Shown: one piece after another, positions 1-9,350 of the stretch
Numbering within the stretch: the first letter of the stretch is position 1
How the letters are laid out: every line of letters begins with the position of its first letter
NCBI GenBank assembly: GCA_947311645.1
Contig: CAMZKZ010000041.1
Location: forward strand, 1-38,616
Reading direction: 5' to 3'
DNA: 38,616 bases
Source of the DNA: an uncultured Candidatus Altimarinota bacterium
GTDB taxonomy: Bacteria; Patescibacteriota; Gracilibacteria; CAIRYL01
Made by a program: the position numbers and the translations under genes
Notes under the pieces: generated by a model
What the model saw: only the letters and a program-made list of their open reading frames with translations
The model's database searches: none
Told to the model about the DNA's origin: nothing

Positions 1-10
1 TAAACACTTT

Positions 11-87
11 GGGTGATTAGCTCAGTTGGCTAGAGCATCTGGTTTACACCCAGGAGGTCGGGAGTTCGAATCTCTCATCACCCACCA
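11..87 (+). tRNA. tRNA-Val (anticodon TAC)
   Basis: A full cloverleaf can be drawn by hand. The acceptor stem GGGTGAT pairs with ATCACCC. The D arm is GCTC/GAGC. The anticodon stem TCTGG/CCAGG encloses the loop TTTACAC, which places TAC at the anticodon. The T arm GGGAG/CTCTC encloses TTCGAAT. The discriminator is A, and the 3' CCA is encoded in the DNA at 85-87. TAC reads GTA and other GTN valine codons. A rho-independent terminator follows about 50 bases downstream. Confidence 0.96.
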
Positions 88-137
88 TTGATACTTTTAA
101 GCAGATTATTGGGTAATCTAAATAACCAATAATTTAT

Positions 138-168
138 AAAACGCCTTATACTATAAGGCGTTTTTTTT
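138..168 (+). terminator. Rho-independent terminator after tRNA-Val
   Basis: A perfect stem (AAAACGCCTTA against TAAGGCGTTTT) with a short A/T loop is followed by a run of eight T. It lies between the tRNA and the next gene on the same strand and most likely ends the tRNA transcript. Confidence 0.9.
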
Positions 169-197
169 ATACTATTTATTTTCTTTATATATTCTAT

Positions 198-1526
198 ATG
201 GTGTATTACGGAATTTTAATAGCATTACTTTCCACTCTCTTTGGGCAATTTTTTCGATTTGAAATTTCTGGTGGTGCTTTTTTATTTTTAGATCTTTTTC
301 TTCCTGCTTTATTTTTAGTATGGTGTCTAAAAATATTGCTTCAAAAAAAAAATATTTGGAAAGCGTTAAAACAATATCCATTGTTTTTTGAAGGTCTCAT
401 CGTTCTTGTTCTCTTTTTTATATCGCTTTTACTTTCTGGGGTATATCTTTCTCTTTCAGATTTTTTAATAAGTGGCTTTTATTTATTTCGATATACTTTT
501 CTCTTTTTATTTTCAGTTATTGTCTATAGTGAATATTCTGCATATAAAACAGATAAAGATAAAATTTCTTTACTTACAGTAATAGTATCTATTGCTGTTA
601 CACTCAGTATTCTTGGATTTATACAACTCTATATATATCCAGATTTTGGAGCAATGGCAGAAAAAGGATGGGACCCACACATAGGAAGGTTGCTTTCAAC
701 ATGGTTTGATCCAAATTTTTTAGGAAGCTTTTTCTCATTTATTCTTGCAATTCTTGCTGGTATTTTTGGTGTATATACAAAACAGTACCCTATTTTTTCA
801 TGGAATATTACAGATAATAAAAAGAATTTTTTAACCCATTATAATAAAAATATCACACTTATTTTTATACTTATTACAATTGTATTATTACTTGCACTGC
901 TTCTTACGTATTCACGGTCTGCACTTCTTGCATTTGTTCTTCCTGCCTTTTTTTTAGGTATTATTTATTTTAGAGGACTTCTGTTAACCCTCTCTTTAGC
1001 AATTATACTCTTACTCCCCTTTTCTCCACGAGCGACAGAACGAATTACTGATGGAATTAATTCAGCTATTTCTCTTACCGAAAAAGATTCCATGTTTGTT
1101 CCAGACCCAACGGCACGCTTGCGTGTAGAAAACATGCAACAAGGAGTATCATTATCTGCAGAAAACTTTTGGACAGGAATTGGATTTAATACTATTCGAC
1201 TCTACAAAACAAAAAATATTCATTCATCTGGTGGATTTGACAGTTCGCTTTTAACAACCTTGGTAACATCTGGAATTTTTGGACTGATTGCATTTTTATT
1301 TTTCTATTTTCGATTAGGAATAAAACTTTTATGGAAAGCTCGCGAATATAAAAATAGTACCAATGAAACAAAGCATAGTACTATTTTATATGGTGCAACT
1401 GTTGGATTTTTAGCAAGCTTTCTTGGAATATTTGCACAAAGTTTTTTTATAAACTCTTTATATTATTCATTTTTTATTCTTTTTATATTTGGAATAAGTG
1501 GTCTTCTTTTATCGAAAAATAAATAA
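198..1526 (+). CDS. O-antigen ligase / Wzy-like polymerase family membrane protein
   Basis: This 442-residue protein has about ten or more hydrophobic segments. It shows the features of the WaaL/Wzy_C family (PF04932): a conserved TYSRSALL segment at residues 238-245, a long extracytoplasmic stretch with DPTARLR near 303-309, GIGFNT at 328-333, and FDSSLL at 347-352 before the last helices. Family members join or polymerise lipid-linked glycans on the outer face of the membrane. The actual glycan here is unknown; it could be a capsule or S-layer glycan or a protein glycosylation oligosaccharide transferase. The ATG has no Shine-Dalgarno site, as elsewhere in the window. The gene ends two bases from the convergent protease gene, and no hairpin separates them. 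Confidence 0.75.
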   Translation: MVYYGILIALLSTLFGQFFRFEISGGAFLFLDLFLPALFLVWCLKILLQKKNIWKALKQYPLFFEGLIVLVLFFISLLLSGVYLSLSDFLISGFYLFRYTFLFLFSVIVYSEYSAYKTDKDKISLLTVIVSIAVTLSILGFIQLYIYPDFGAMAEKGWDPHIGRLLSTWFDPNFLGSFFSFILAILAGIFGVYTKQYPIFSWNITDNKKNFLTHYNKNITLIFILITIVLLLALLLTYSRSALLAFVLPAFFLGIIYFRGLLLTLSLAIILLLPFSPRATERITDGINSAISLTEKDSMFVPDPTARLRVENMQQGVSLSAENFWTGIGFNTIRLYKTKNIHSSGGFDSSLLTTLVTSGIFGLIAFLFFYFRLGIKLLWKAREYKNSTNETKHSTILYGATVGFLASFLGIFAQSFFINSLYYSFFILFIFGISGLLLSKNK

Positions 1527-1528
1527 TC

Positions 1529-2524
1529 CTATATTACCTCTACTCTATGAAATCGAGAGAGTCGTGGAGCTATATTATAATTTTCATGAATTTCCTGTGC
1601 ATCTATCCGCTTATAAACATATTCAACTTCAAGTGTTCCAAACTCTTCCATATTTTCTTTTTTTTGCAGTAAAAAGGTAAGATAGAGTATTCCTCCTACC
1701 AACATTACTGGTAATAAAATAACATGAAGCTGTATTACAGAATTTCCAATAGTAAACGATGGATTTTGATGCATAGCAAAATCATATAACCCATGTAATA
1801 CCGTTGCAATTACCAATCCTGTTATAATCATTCGTTCTCGAAAAACAGATGCACGCTTAAAATGTAAAACGCGATGGATAAGATTTGCGAACCAAAATGT
1901 TTTTTTATATTGTGTATACTGGTATTGCATATATGGTTTCGCAAATAATGCAAGACCATAAAAATATCCATAAATTGCAGAACAAATAATATGTACAAAT
2001 ACTACAAAAATAGAACGCTGAATCGCTAATGTCCAAAAATTTGAACTTAATCCGCCACTTAAAAACTCTCTATAAAAATAGGCAATATTTTCCAAAAATG
2101 CAAATCCTAATGCAGCAACAATAGATAATTCAATTGCTTCATCTATACTGGAAATAATATTTTTATCCGCTTTTACAACAGCATAATGTTTTAAAACTTC
2201 TTCTAAAAACCCCACTGCCATATATGAAAAAAACGAAATAAGTACTGCCCCTGTTACCAGTGATGCAATATTTGCTTTAAAGTTATATGCCTCTACTCCA
2301 AAAAATATAAAATTTAATGGCGAATCTCCCCAAAACGATTGGTATAATAAAATAAATCCTGCAGACATCATTCCAAAAATAAATGTGAGTATGATATACC
2401 ACAGATCTTTTTCTGCTTTTTTCAAAAAAATCATCATCCATATTCCAATAGGAATAAGTGCAATAATTATGCAAATAAAAAATTCTATAGGATAGTGTTT
2501 TGCTTGTAAAAAAATATCTAACAT
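1529..2524 (-). CDS. PrsW family intramembrane metalloprotease
   Basis: This 331-residue polytopic protein carries the PrsW family (PF13367) signature: EEVLK at residues 108-112 after a membrane segment, ALGFAFLEN at 138-146, a conserved His near 178 in VFVHIICS, and HGLYDF at 244-249. The Glu and His residues in these motifs are the proposed metal site of the CAAX-protease/PrsW superfamily. Bacillus PrsW cleaves the anti-sigma factor RsiW, but many members have no known substrate and none can be inferred here. The C-terminal 60 residues form a charged cytoplasmic tail. The gene lies downstream of radA on the same strand with an 89-base gap and converges with the O-antigen-ligase-like gene. 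Confidence 0.82.
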   Translation of the reverse strand: MLDIFLQAKHYPIEFFICIIIALIPIGIWMMIFLKKAEKDLWYIILTFIFGMMSAGFILLYQSFWGDSPLNFIFFGVEAYNFKANIASLVTGAVLISFFSYMAVGFLEEVLKHYAVVKADKNIISSIDEAIELSIVAALGFAFLENIAYFYREFLSGGLSSNFWTLAIQRSIFVVFVHIICSAIYGYFYGLALFAKPYMQYQYTQYKKTFWFANLIHRVLHFKRASVFRERMIITGLVIATVLHGLYDFAMHQNPSFTIGNSVIQLHVILLPVMLVGGILYLTFLLQKKENMEEFGTLEVEYVYKRIDAQEIHENYNIAPRLSRFHRVEVI

Positions 2525-2613
2525 TGTGTAATAATATATGTATTGGTATAAGAAAAAATTCTAATAAAAATCCTTTCTATATATTTTATAACATTATAAA
2601 TATAAAAGCAAGC

Positions 2614-4071
2614 TTATATTGTTTTTTCTAATCCTGAAATTGTTGTGATTTGTGTAATCACTATATTTGGATTTTCCCCAGAAAGCTGTATATTTTTTTC
2701 TGATAATTCATGAAGAAGAGCCGTATACCCTGTTTCCGTAAGCTTTGGAAGTATTGCCTTTGTAAATCCTAATTTATAGGCTTCTTGCAGTCTTTTTGCA
2801 ATATTATTAACGGATCGAATTTCTCCAGAAAGACCAATTTCTCCAAAAAATACTGTTGTATCGGGTAATGGTTTTTTTCGTTTTGAAGATAGTAATGCTG
2901 CAACAATTGCCAAATCTGCCGATCGTTCTTTAATTTTTAAGCCTCCAACAATATTTATAAATATATCGTTATTTTCAAGTTTTACAGATGTGTATCGAGC
3001 AATAACGGCAAGTAAAATTTCTAATCGATTTGAATCGAACCCACTATTTGATCGCTTTGGATAACCGAATGCTGTTGGATTATTTAATGCCTGAATTTCT
3101 ATTAAAAAAGGACGAGAACCTTCTACCCCTACATAAATAGCACTTCCAATAGCATCTCGCAATCGTCCTGATAAAAAACTTGCCGAAGGATTTTTTACTT
3201 CTTTCATTCCAGATGCATGCATAGAAAACACGCCAATCTCTGATACATCTCCAAAACGATTTTTTCGTGATTTTAAAATTCTAAAATCACTTCCGCTCTC
3301 TCCTTCTAAATGCAGCATTGTATCAACCAAATGTGCCATTGTTTGCGGTCCTGCCATTTCTCCTGTTTTTGTAACATGGCCAATTAAAACCGTTGGAATA
3401 TTGTGTTTTTTAGAAAGCAGCATAATTCTTTCTGTAACTGCAACATTTTGACTCACCGATCCAGACATCGATTCTACCTCAAGAGAAGCAAGTGTTTGAA
3501 CGGAATCAAATAAAATAAATCCTGTATTTTCAATATCAAGACTTTCAATAGCAGTTTCTAAAATACTTTCCGAAAGTAAAAATAAATTTTTTGGTGGATT
3601 TTGTGTAATTCTATACAGCCTATCTGTTATTTGACTTTCTGATTCTTCTCCAGAAATAATTACAACTTTTTGTGTTGGTATTTTTTCTGCTATTGCTAAA
3701 CACGCCTGCAAGGAAAGAGTAGATTTTCCAATTCCTGGGTCTCCTGTTAAAAGAGTAATACTTCCTTTAAAAAATCCATTTCCAAGCACTCTATCAAGCT
3801 CTGAAATACCAGTAGTAATGCGTATATTTTTTTCTAATGAACTCTTTTGATTCCGAATAATATCAAGAGGAGAAAGTAATGTTTTTTTTATTTCTCCATT
3901 ACATCGTTCAGAAATTTTATGCCCGAGTTTTTCTTGAGTTTTTTTAGAAATTTTTACTTCTTTAAACTCTTTTAAGGTATTCCATTCTTTACATGCAGAA
4001 CACTGCCCTGCCCATTTTGCTTGTACATCTCCACATTCTTGACAAAGATATTGTATTGTATTTTTTGCCAT
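2614..4071 (-). CDS. radA: DNA repair protein RadA (Sms)
   Basis: This 485-residue protein has the full RadA layout. An N-terminal zinc finger has cysteines at 10, 13, 24 and 27. A RecA-like ATPase follows with Walker A GDPGIGKST at 110-118 and a Walker B-like ILFDS. Next comes the RadA-specific KNRFG motif near 270, and the C-terminal third resembles the Lon protease fold (GGLKIKERSADLAI and FGEIGLSGEIR). RadA is a DNA-dependent ATPase that promotes branch migration at recombination intermediates. Length and order match the family. The start is the ATG at 4071, directly before the zinc finger. Confidence 0.97.
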   Translation of the reverse strand: MAKNTIQYLCQECGDVQAKWAGQCSACKEWNTLKEFKEVKISKKTQEKLGHKISERCNGEIKKTLLSPLDIIRNQKSSLEKNIRITTGISELDRVLGNGFFKGSITLLTGDPGIGKSTLSLQACLAIAEKIPTQKVVIISGEESESQITDRLYRITQNPPKNLFLLSESILETAIESLDIENTGFILFDSVQTLASLEVESMSGSVSQNVAVTERIMLLSKKHNIPTVLIGHVTKTGEMAGPQTMAHLVDTMLHLEGESGSDFRILKSRKNRFGDVSEIGVFSMHASGMKEVKNPSASFLSGRLRDAIGSAIYVGVEGSRPFLIEIQALNNPTAFGYPKRSNSGFDSNRLEILLAVIARYTSVKLENNDIFINIVGGLKIKERSADLAIVAALLSSKRKKPLPDTTVFFGEIGLSGEIRSVNNIAKRLQEAYKLGFTKAILPKLTETGYTALLHELSEKNIQLSGENPNIVITQITTISGLEKTI

Positions 4072-4140
4072 GATTTGTAAAGAAAAAAGGTATTAAGGTA
4101 TTATCGTTACTCATTTTATAATGATTTTTTTCTGGAAATA

Positions 4141-4359
4141 TTATAAAATTTCAATTATTTTATACTGATGAGTTGTTCCTTTCAATATTTTAATGTTTTT
4201 ATTGAGAGTTTTTTTAAAAAATTTTATAAGCTCTTTATTCGCTTTTCCTTTTTCTGGAAGAGCAGAAACTGCAATTTTTTGTATACCATCTGGCAATATT
4301 TCTCGTAATTCTGTTTTTTGTGCATTTGGAATTATTTTAACGGTAATAATTTTTGACAT
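4141..4359 (-). CDS. DUF167 (YggU-like) family protein
   Basis: This 72-residue protein has the YggU/DUF167 pattern: KIIPNAQKTEL near the N-terminus, then VSALPEKGKANKELIKFF and a final strand with ILKGTTHQYKIIEI. The PxxGKAN segment is the most conserved part of the family, whose biochemical role is unknown. I chose the ATG at 4359; a longer reading would begin at a TTG at 4374 and add only five hydrophobic residues. It follows the SPFH gene by 25 bases and is probably cotranscribed with it. Confidence 0.85.
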   Translation of the reverse strand: MSKIITVKIIPNAQKTELREILPDGIQKIAVSALPEKGKANKELIKFFKKTLNKNIKILKGTTHQYKIIEIL

Positions 4360-4384
4360 AAAAAAAATAAACAAAACACAGTAA

Positions 4385-5323
4385 TTATTTATCAGCTAAA
4401 AACTTTTCTACTCGAGAAGCTCCAGCACTTGCTTCTAAATTTTCGTTTAAGTAAATAACTTTTGTATTATTTTTTCCAACTTTTTCCAGTGTTTCAATTC
4501 GTGCAGAATCCAACAAAAATTTTAAAATATCTTTTCCTGTAAGGGATTCATCTGATGCTTTAATTTCTTCTATAGAATCTTTAAACCCTTTGGAAATAGC
4601 CATTCGTTGTTCAGCCATTCCTTCTCCCAATAATTTTTTCGATTCTTTATCTGCCTCTGCCTCTTTTACCATTGTAATTCGTTTTGCTTCTGCTTCATTT
4701 AATGCAGCTTCTTTCATTTTTTCCGTTTCTATTATCCTATTTAATGCCTTCAAAACAAGTTGATCTAATTCAATATCTTGTACTTGAATTGAATCAAGAG
4801 TGTATCCAAATTGATTTAATTTAATTCGCAAGGCTTCTTCAATAGCATCTCCCATTTCATGTCGCTTTGTATAAATTTCTTTATGAGTAAATGTTGAAAT
4901 CATTGCACGAAGTTGTTCATCTATTGTTGCACGAATTAATATTTCTGGATTATCAATTTCATATACCGATTGATAAATACTTTCATCATCATTTTTTACA
5001 AAATATACAACATTTAATCCAATCGCAACCGAAACATTGTCTCCAGTAAGACCATCTACCGCAACATGAAAATTTGTTTTATATAAATCTTGGTCTTTTG
5101 TCCATTCTAAAAACGGAATAATAACATTAAACCCTGGTCGTAAAATTCGATTATACTTCCCAAGAAATTCTACAATTTTTACTCTATTTTGACGCACAAT
5201 TCGTACCCCTAAAAAAAGTAATAAAATATCAAAAAATATCCCAAGAACTACACCATCTATACCAAAAACCAGATAAAACAAAACAGGAAAGGTTACAAAT
5301 AAGCCAAGCAATACTATTTTCAT
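4385..5323 (-). CDS. SPFH / band 7 (stomatin-like) membrane protein
   Basis: This 312-residue protein has one or two N-terminal hydrophobic segments (about 3-44). An SPFH domain follows (RVKIVEFLGKY, then LRPGFNVIIPF, the aromatic-rich strand pair, and a strand with VSVAIGLNVVYFV). After that comes an Ala/Glu/Lys-rich helical region (about 195-250) typical of stomatin and HflK/HflC coiled coils. Such proteins oligomerise at the inner membrane and organise microdomains or modulate membrane proteases. The usual partner NfeD is absent next door; a PrsW-like protease is encoded three genes downstream. The substrate and partner are unknown. Confidence 0.88.
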   Translation of the reverse strand: MKIVLLGLFVTFPVLFYLVFGIDGVVLGIFFDILLLFLGVRIVRQNRVKIVEFLGKYNRILRPGFNVIIPFLEWTKDQDLYKTNFHVAVDGLTGDNVSVAIGLNVVYFVKNDDESIYQSVYEIDNPEILIRATIDEQLRAMISTFTHKEIYTKRHEMGDAIEEALRIKLNQFGYTLDSIQVQDIELDQLVLKALNRIIETEKMKEAALNEAEAKRITMVKEAEADKESKKLLGEGMAEQRMAISKGFKDSIEEIKASDESLTGKDILKFLLDSARIETLEKVGKNNTKVIYLNENLEASAGASRVEKFLADK

Positions 5324-5396
5324 ATAAAATAATGTAAAAGAAATAACAGGAATAACAAAGAGAGTATACAGTATTTTTCGCTAAAAAAATATAAAA

Positions 5397-6776
5397 TTAA
5401 TCTTCTGTACGCAATGGATCGGTTTCTGTAATAGCCTTTAAATCTCTCATTGGATTATGTTTTGAAAAAACCTTATTTATAAAATAAAAAAGAAAAGTTG
5501 ATACTCCAACGGCTGTAATTAAATCAAATAGAATAGTAAGAATAATAGTAAGAATAATTAAAAACATTTCTCGATGGGTTACAAAAATATTTTCTTCTTT
5601 ATGAGATGAAAATATTTTATCTGTAAAATTTAATTTCCCCGAAATCAGTTCACCAATATAGAGTGAAAATGGCTTTATATCTAAAACATCATATCCTACT
5701 TTAAATAAAATTCCAGAAAATACGGCCTGCGGAATAAACCCTAAAATATCCTGAAAGAGTACTAATTCTATCAATACAAAAACTCCAACCATAACTCCTG
5801 CAAGACGCATTGTTGCATTTTCTTTTATAAGTAACACAGAACGAATTGTTGCTTGTGCACCTGGAAGCCCTCCAAAACTTGCAACTGCTGCTGTTGCAAC
5901 TCCTTGAGCCATTAATTCTTTTGACCGAGCAGTTGGCTCTCCCAACATTTTATCTAAAATTAAACTGGTTAATAATGTATCTAAATAAATTAAAATAGAT
6001 AATTGAAAAGCAAAAGGAAGAGCAAGTAATAATATTTGAATTGAAAAATCTGAAAGTGTTGGTAATTGTGCCGAAAATAATGATGTAATATCAGAAAAAG
6101 AATTTAAGCTTTGCCCTAATACAATTTTTTCTATATCAAAATGTAATACTGATGCAAGAACTGTCATTATTATAAGAGTAAATAATGTTCCTGAAATATA
6201 ATTTTTATACTGTGGAAGATATTTATTTGCAAGAAAAGGAATAGCAAATGATAACACAAGGGTTCCTCCTATAATACAAAAGTTTTGTACAAACTCTCCT
6301 TCAAATGGTGTTTTTCCTCCAAGTCCAAAAAGTTTTTTTGTTTGATCTATCCAGATAAGCAATGCAATACCATTCATAAATCCCGAAACTACAACATTTG
6401 GAATATATGTAATATATTTCCCAAATCTAAACAAAGCCATAATCAATAATATTCCTGCTGTTAAAAACAGAACAATATTTACAAAATGGTCAGGATTCGC
6501 GGTTGGAATAGATTGTAAAAGTTCATCATGTGCAAATCCAACAACAATAGCAGTAATAACTGTTAAAGGAGCTGTTGGCCCAGAACATTTCACTCGTGTT
6601 CCTCCTATACTTGCTGTAATGATTACCGCTATTGCAGCTGAAAGCATTCCAACAAATGCACCCCTTTCCGACAAAATTCCTAGCGCTGCACCAAGACTTA
6701 ATGCAACAAAACTCACTGTTAATCCAGCAAGAATATTTGTAATGCTCTCAGAAAAGGATACTGTATTTTTTTTCAT
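5397..6776 (-). CDS. SulP family inorganic anion transporter lacking a STAS domain
   Basis: This 459-residue protein is hydrophobic throughout, with about 11-14 membrane segments. It shows the SulP/SLC26 pattern: an early loop with GGTRVKCSGPTAPLT, the helix with SGFMNGIALLIWIDQ, ARSKELMAQGVAT, and FGGLPGAQATIRS in the second repeat. SulP proteins move sulfate, bicarbonate or other anions. Most bacterial members end in a cytosolic STAS domain and are about 550 residues; this one stops 25-30 residues after the last helix. The substrate cannot be read from the sequence. It lies 81 bases downstream of hisB on the same strand. Confidence 0.88.
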   Translation of the reverse strand: MKKNTVSFSESITNILAGLTVSFVALSLGAALGILSERGAFVGMLSAAIAVIITASIGGTRVKCSGPTAPLTVITAIVVGFAHDELLQSIPTANPDHFVNIVLFLTAGILLIMALFRFGKYITYIPNVVVSGFMNGIALLIWIDQTKKLFGLGGKTPFEGEFVQNFCIIGGTLVLSFAIPFLANKYLPQYKNYISGTLFTLIIMTVLASVLHFDIEKIVLGQSLNSFSDITSLFSAQLPTLSDFSIQILLLALPFAFQLSILIYLDTLLTSLILDKMLGEPTARSKELMAQGVATAAVASFGGLPGAQATIRSVLLIKENATMRLAGVMVGVFVLIELVLFQDILGFIPQAVFSGILFKVGYDVLDIKPFSLYIGELISGKLNFTDKIFSSHKEENIFVTHREMFLIILTIILTILFDLITAVGVSTFLFYFINKVFSKHNPMRDLKAITETDPLRTED

Positions 6777-6857
6777 GTTATGTTATAATAATAAAATGCT
6801 ATTGTTTCAAAATGCACTATACTATAATTTTCATATTTTAAACAAATATAATATTTC

Positions 6858-7961
6858 TTATAAGACTCCTTTAGTAGAAATAATATCATTTCCTGAAACT
6901 TTTACTGCATCTCGCAAACATCGTGCAAAGGCTTTAAACGAAATTTCTACTATATGATGCGTATTTTCTCCTTCAAGTTTCATATTCATATTTATCCCCG
7001 ACGCAATACAAAAGCTTTGATAAAAATGCTTGAGTAATTCTGTTGGAAAATCTCCTACATATTCCCGCAGTGGTGGTGCAGAAAATATAAGTTCTGGTCG
7101 TGCTGAAATATCAATCGCAACGGTTGCTAATGCCTCATCCATTGGTAATATTTTTTGCAAAGATACACTATCTGCATATCTCCCAATTCCCCTTTTATCA
7201 CCAAGTGCTTTTTTAAAACATGTTCCCAGTGCAATTGCTACATCTTCTATTGTATGATGCTCATCTATTTCTAAATCTCCTGCACAGACAATATGTAAAT
7301 CGAAATTTCCATGTTTTCCAATCTGCTCTAGCATATGGTCAAAAAAATGAAGCCCAGTATTTATAGTATACTTTCCAGCCCCATCTAAATTGAGATCAAT
7401 AGAAATTTCTGTTTCCTTTGTTTTTCGTGAATATTGTGCTGTTCGTGGTTTATGTAAAATTTCATCTGCAATATATTTCCATGAAAATTCGTCTCCTGGC
7501 TTTGCATCAAAATCTATTTTATACCCTTTCACTCCAATATTTTTTGCAAACCCTAAATCGCGTTCACTATCACCAATCATATAAGAGTTTTCAAAATCTA
7601 TCTTTCCTCTATTCTCTAAAAGATATGAATCAACCATTCCAGTATGCGGTTTTCTGCATGTGCATCCATCATCTTCAAAATGCGGACATTCAAAGATTTC
7701 TGAAAATTCTATTTGCTCTGTTTGTAAAATATGAAACAGTTTCGTATTTATATTTTCATAATTTTTTCGTGGATTTGAATCAGTATCCAATCCATCTTGA
7801 TTTGTAACCAAAACGAGTTCGTACCCTGCTTCTACAAAGCGTTTTAATGATGAGATAAGATTTGGTAATACAAACATTTCTTCAAGTGTATTAACTTGAA
7901 ATGTAATTGGTGGTTCAAAAATTAATGTTCCATCTCTGTCTAAAAATAAAATTTTTTTCAT
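6858..7961 (-). CDS. hisB: Bifunctional histidinol-phosphatase / imidazoleglycerol-phosphate dehydratase
   Basis: This 367-residue fusion has two parts. The N-terminal ~165 residues are a HAD phosphatase of the histidinol-phosphate type (DRDGT near 8, a zinc-binding Cys/His loop CPHFEDDGCTCRKPH, then GDSERD). The C-terminal ~195 residues are IGP dehydratase with HFFDHMLEQIGKHG, DEHHTIEDVAIALG, MDEALA and GENTHHIVEISFKA, which supply the metal-binding His and Glu residues. It catalyses steps 6 and 8 of histidine synthesis. The fused form is known from gammaproteobacteria and Bacteroidetes rather than being universal, so transfer into this lineage is plausible. It is the last his gene of the local cluster, 26 bases after hisD. 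Confidence 0.96.
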   Translation of the reverse strand: MKKILFLDRDGTLIFEPPITFQVNTLEEMFVLPNLISSLKRFVEAGYELVLVTNQDGLDTDSNPRKNYENINTKLFHILQTEQIEFSEIFECPHFEDDGCTCRKPHTGMVDSYLLENRGKIDFENSYMIGDSERDLGFAKNIGVKGYKIDFDAKPGDEFSWKYIADEILHKPRTAQYSRKTKETEISIDLNLDGAGKYTINTGLHFFDHMLEQIGKHGNFDLHIVCAGDLEIDEHHTIEDVAIALGTCFKKALGDKRGIGRYADSVSLQKILPMDEALATVAIDISARPELIFSAPPLREYVGDFPTELLKHFYQSFCIASGINMNMKLEGENTHHIVEISFKAFARCLRDAVKVSGNDIISTKGVL

Positions 7962-7987
7962 GTTTTTTAAAAGTATAAATTGTATAA

Positions 7988-9310
7988 CTATTTTCTTCTT
8001 ACAACAACTGCATGTTTATGTGCATCAAGACCTTCTTCTTCTGCCATAATTTCTATAGTATCTCCTAAATTTTCAATTCCTTGTGCTGAAATATGCTGAA
8101 AGGTTATCCATTTCCCAAAACTTTCCACCGATACTCCCGAAAAACTTCGAGCAAATCCACTGGTTGGTAAGGTATGATTTGTTCCACTCGCATAATCTCC
8201 TGCTGATTCTGGAGTAAATTCTCCACAAAATACCGATCCTGCATTTATAATTTCTGGAAGTAATTTTTTCCATTCAGCAACATGTAAAATTAAATGCTCT
8301 GGTGCGTATTCATTTGAAATTTGAATAGCTTCTTCTCGTGTTTCACATACCACAATAAAACTTGATTGTAATGCTTGTATTGCGACTTCATTTCGTCCCA
8401 ATTGTGCAAGTTGTTTTTCTATTTCTTGCAATGTTTCTTGTGCAACAATTTCTGAAGTAGTAACTAACACCGCTTGCGAATCTGTTCCGTGCTCTGCCTG
8501 TGAAAGTAAGTCTGATGCAATGAATTCTGGATTTCCTGTTTCATCTGATAATACTAAAACTTCACTTGGTCCTGCTGGCATATCAATTGCTGTATGCCCT
8601 GAAATTTTCATTTTTGCAGCAGTAACAAAAGAGTTTCCTGGTCCAAAAATTTTATCAACTTTTGGAATTGTTTCTGTTCCGTGTGCCATTGCGAAAATTG
8701 CTTGCGACCCACCAACTTTATAAATTTCTGAAACACCTGCAATATGTGCTGTTGCTAAAATTGCAGGATGCACTGTTCCATCTTTTTGCGGAGGTGTGCA
8801 TAAAACAATTTTTTTACACCCAGCTATTTGAGCAGGAATTGCCAGCATCAATAGTGTTGAAAAAAGTGGTGCTGTCCCTCCAGGAATATATAATCCCACT
8901 TTTTCGATTGCACGAAATTCTTGCCAACATTCTACTCCTGCAGTTGTTTGCACTGTTTCACTTTTTGTTCGCTTTTGTGCGGTATGAAACAGTGTAATAT
9001 TTTCATGTGCTTTTTGTATTGCTTCTATAAGTTCTGGTTTTTCCATTTCTATAGACGCAACCGCTGTAGAAATTTCTTCTGGAGATACCGAAAAATTATT
9101 GAGCCGTACTCCATCAAATTTTTCTGTTAATGCTTTTAATTCTCCATCTCCATTTTTCAAAATATTGTTTTCTATTTCTGAAACAATTTCAAAAACTTTA
9201 CCGTAATCAATTCCAGATCGTTTGCACAAATCTTGTAATGTGAATGTATTTGTAAACTTTTGAAAAGTTGGATTTGCAAAGTTTTCCGATATATTTTGTA
9301 TATATTTCAT
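7988..9310 (-). CDS. hisD: Histidinol dehydrogenase
   Basis: This 440-residue protein is full length for HisD, the NAD- and zinc-dependent enzyme that oxidises L-histidinol to histidine in two steps. Recognisable segments are GLYIPGGTAPLFSTLLM, GSQAIFAMAHGTETIP, KIFGPGNSFVTAAK, DMPAGPSEVLVLSD, the catalytic-region SQAEHGTDSQAVLVT, and NEYAPEHLILH followed by SGTNHTLPTSGFAR. The zinc ligands and catalytic Glu/His fall in these segments. It sits between hisC (40-base gap) and hisB (26-base gap). Confidence 0.97.
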   Translation of the reverse strand: MKYIQNISENFANPTFQKFTNTFTLQDLCKRSGIDYGKVFEIVSEIENNILKNGDGELKALTEKFDGVRLNNFSVSPEEISTAVASIEMEKPELIEAIQKAHENITLFHTAQKRTKSETVQTTAGVECWQEFRAIEKVGLYIPGGTAPLFSTLLMLAIPAQIAGCKKIVLCTPPQKDGTVHPAILATAHIAGVSEIYKVGGSQAIFAMAHGTETIPKVDKIFGPGNSFVTAAKMKISGHTAIDMPAGPSEVLVLSDETGNPEFIASDLLSQAEHGTDSQAVLVTTSEIVAQETLQEIEKQLAQLGRNEVAIQALQSSFIVVCETREEAIQISNEYAPEHLILHVAEWKKLLPEIINAGSVFCGEFTPESAGDYASGTNHTLPTSGFARSFSGVSVESFGKWITFQHISAQGIENLGDTIEIMAEEEGLDAHKHAVVVRRK

Positions 9311-9350
9311 ATTTTCTGGTTAAATAATAATTTTTGAGCGTTTGAATTTT

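Noticed and set aside
7418..7807. Plus-strand open frame of 129 codons
   Set aside because: It is a shadow of hisB in another frame; its translation shows no recognisable motif and hisB is complete on the minus strand.
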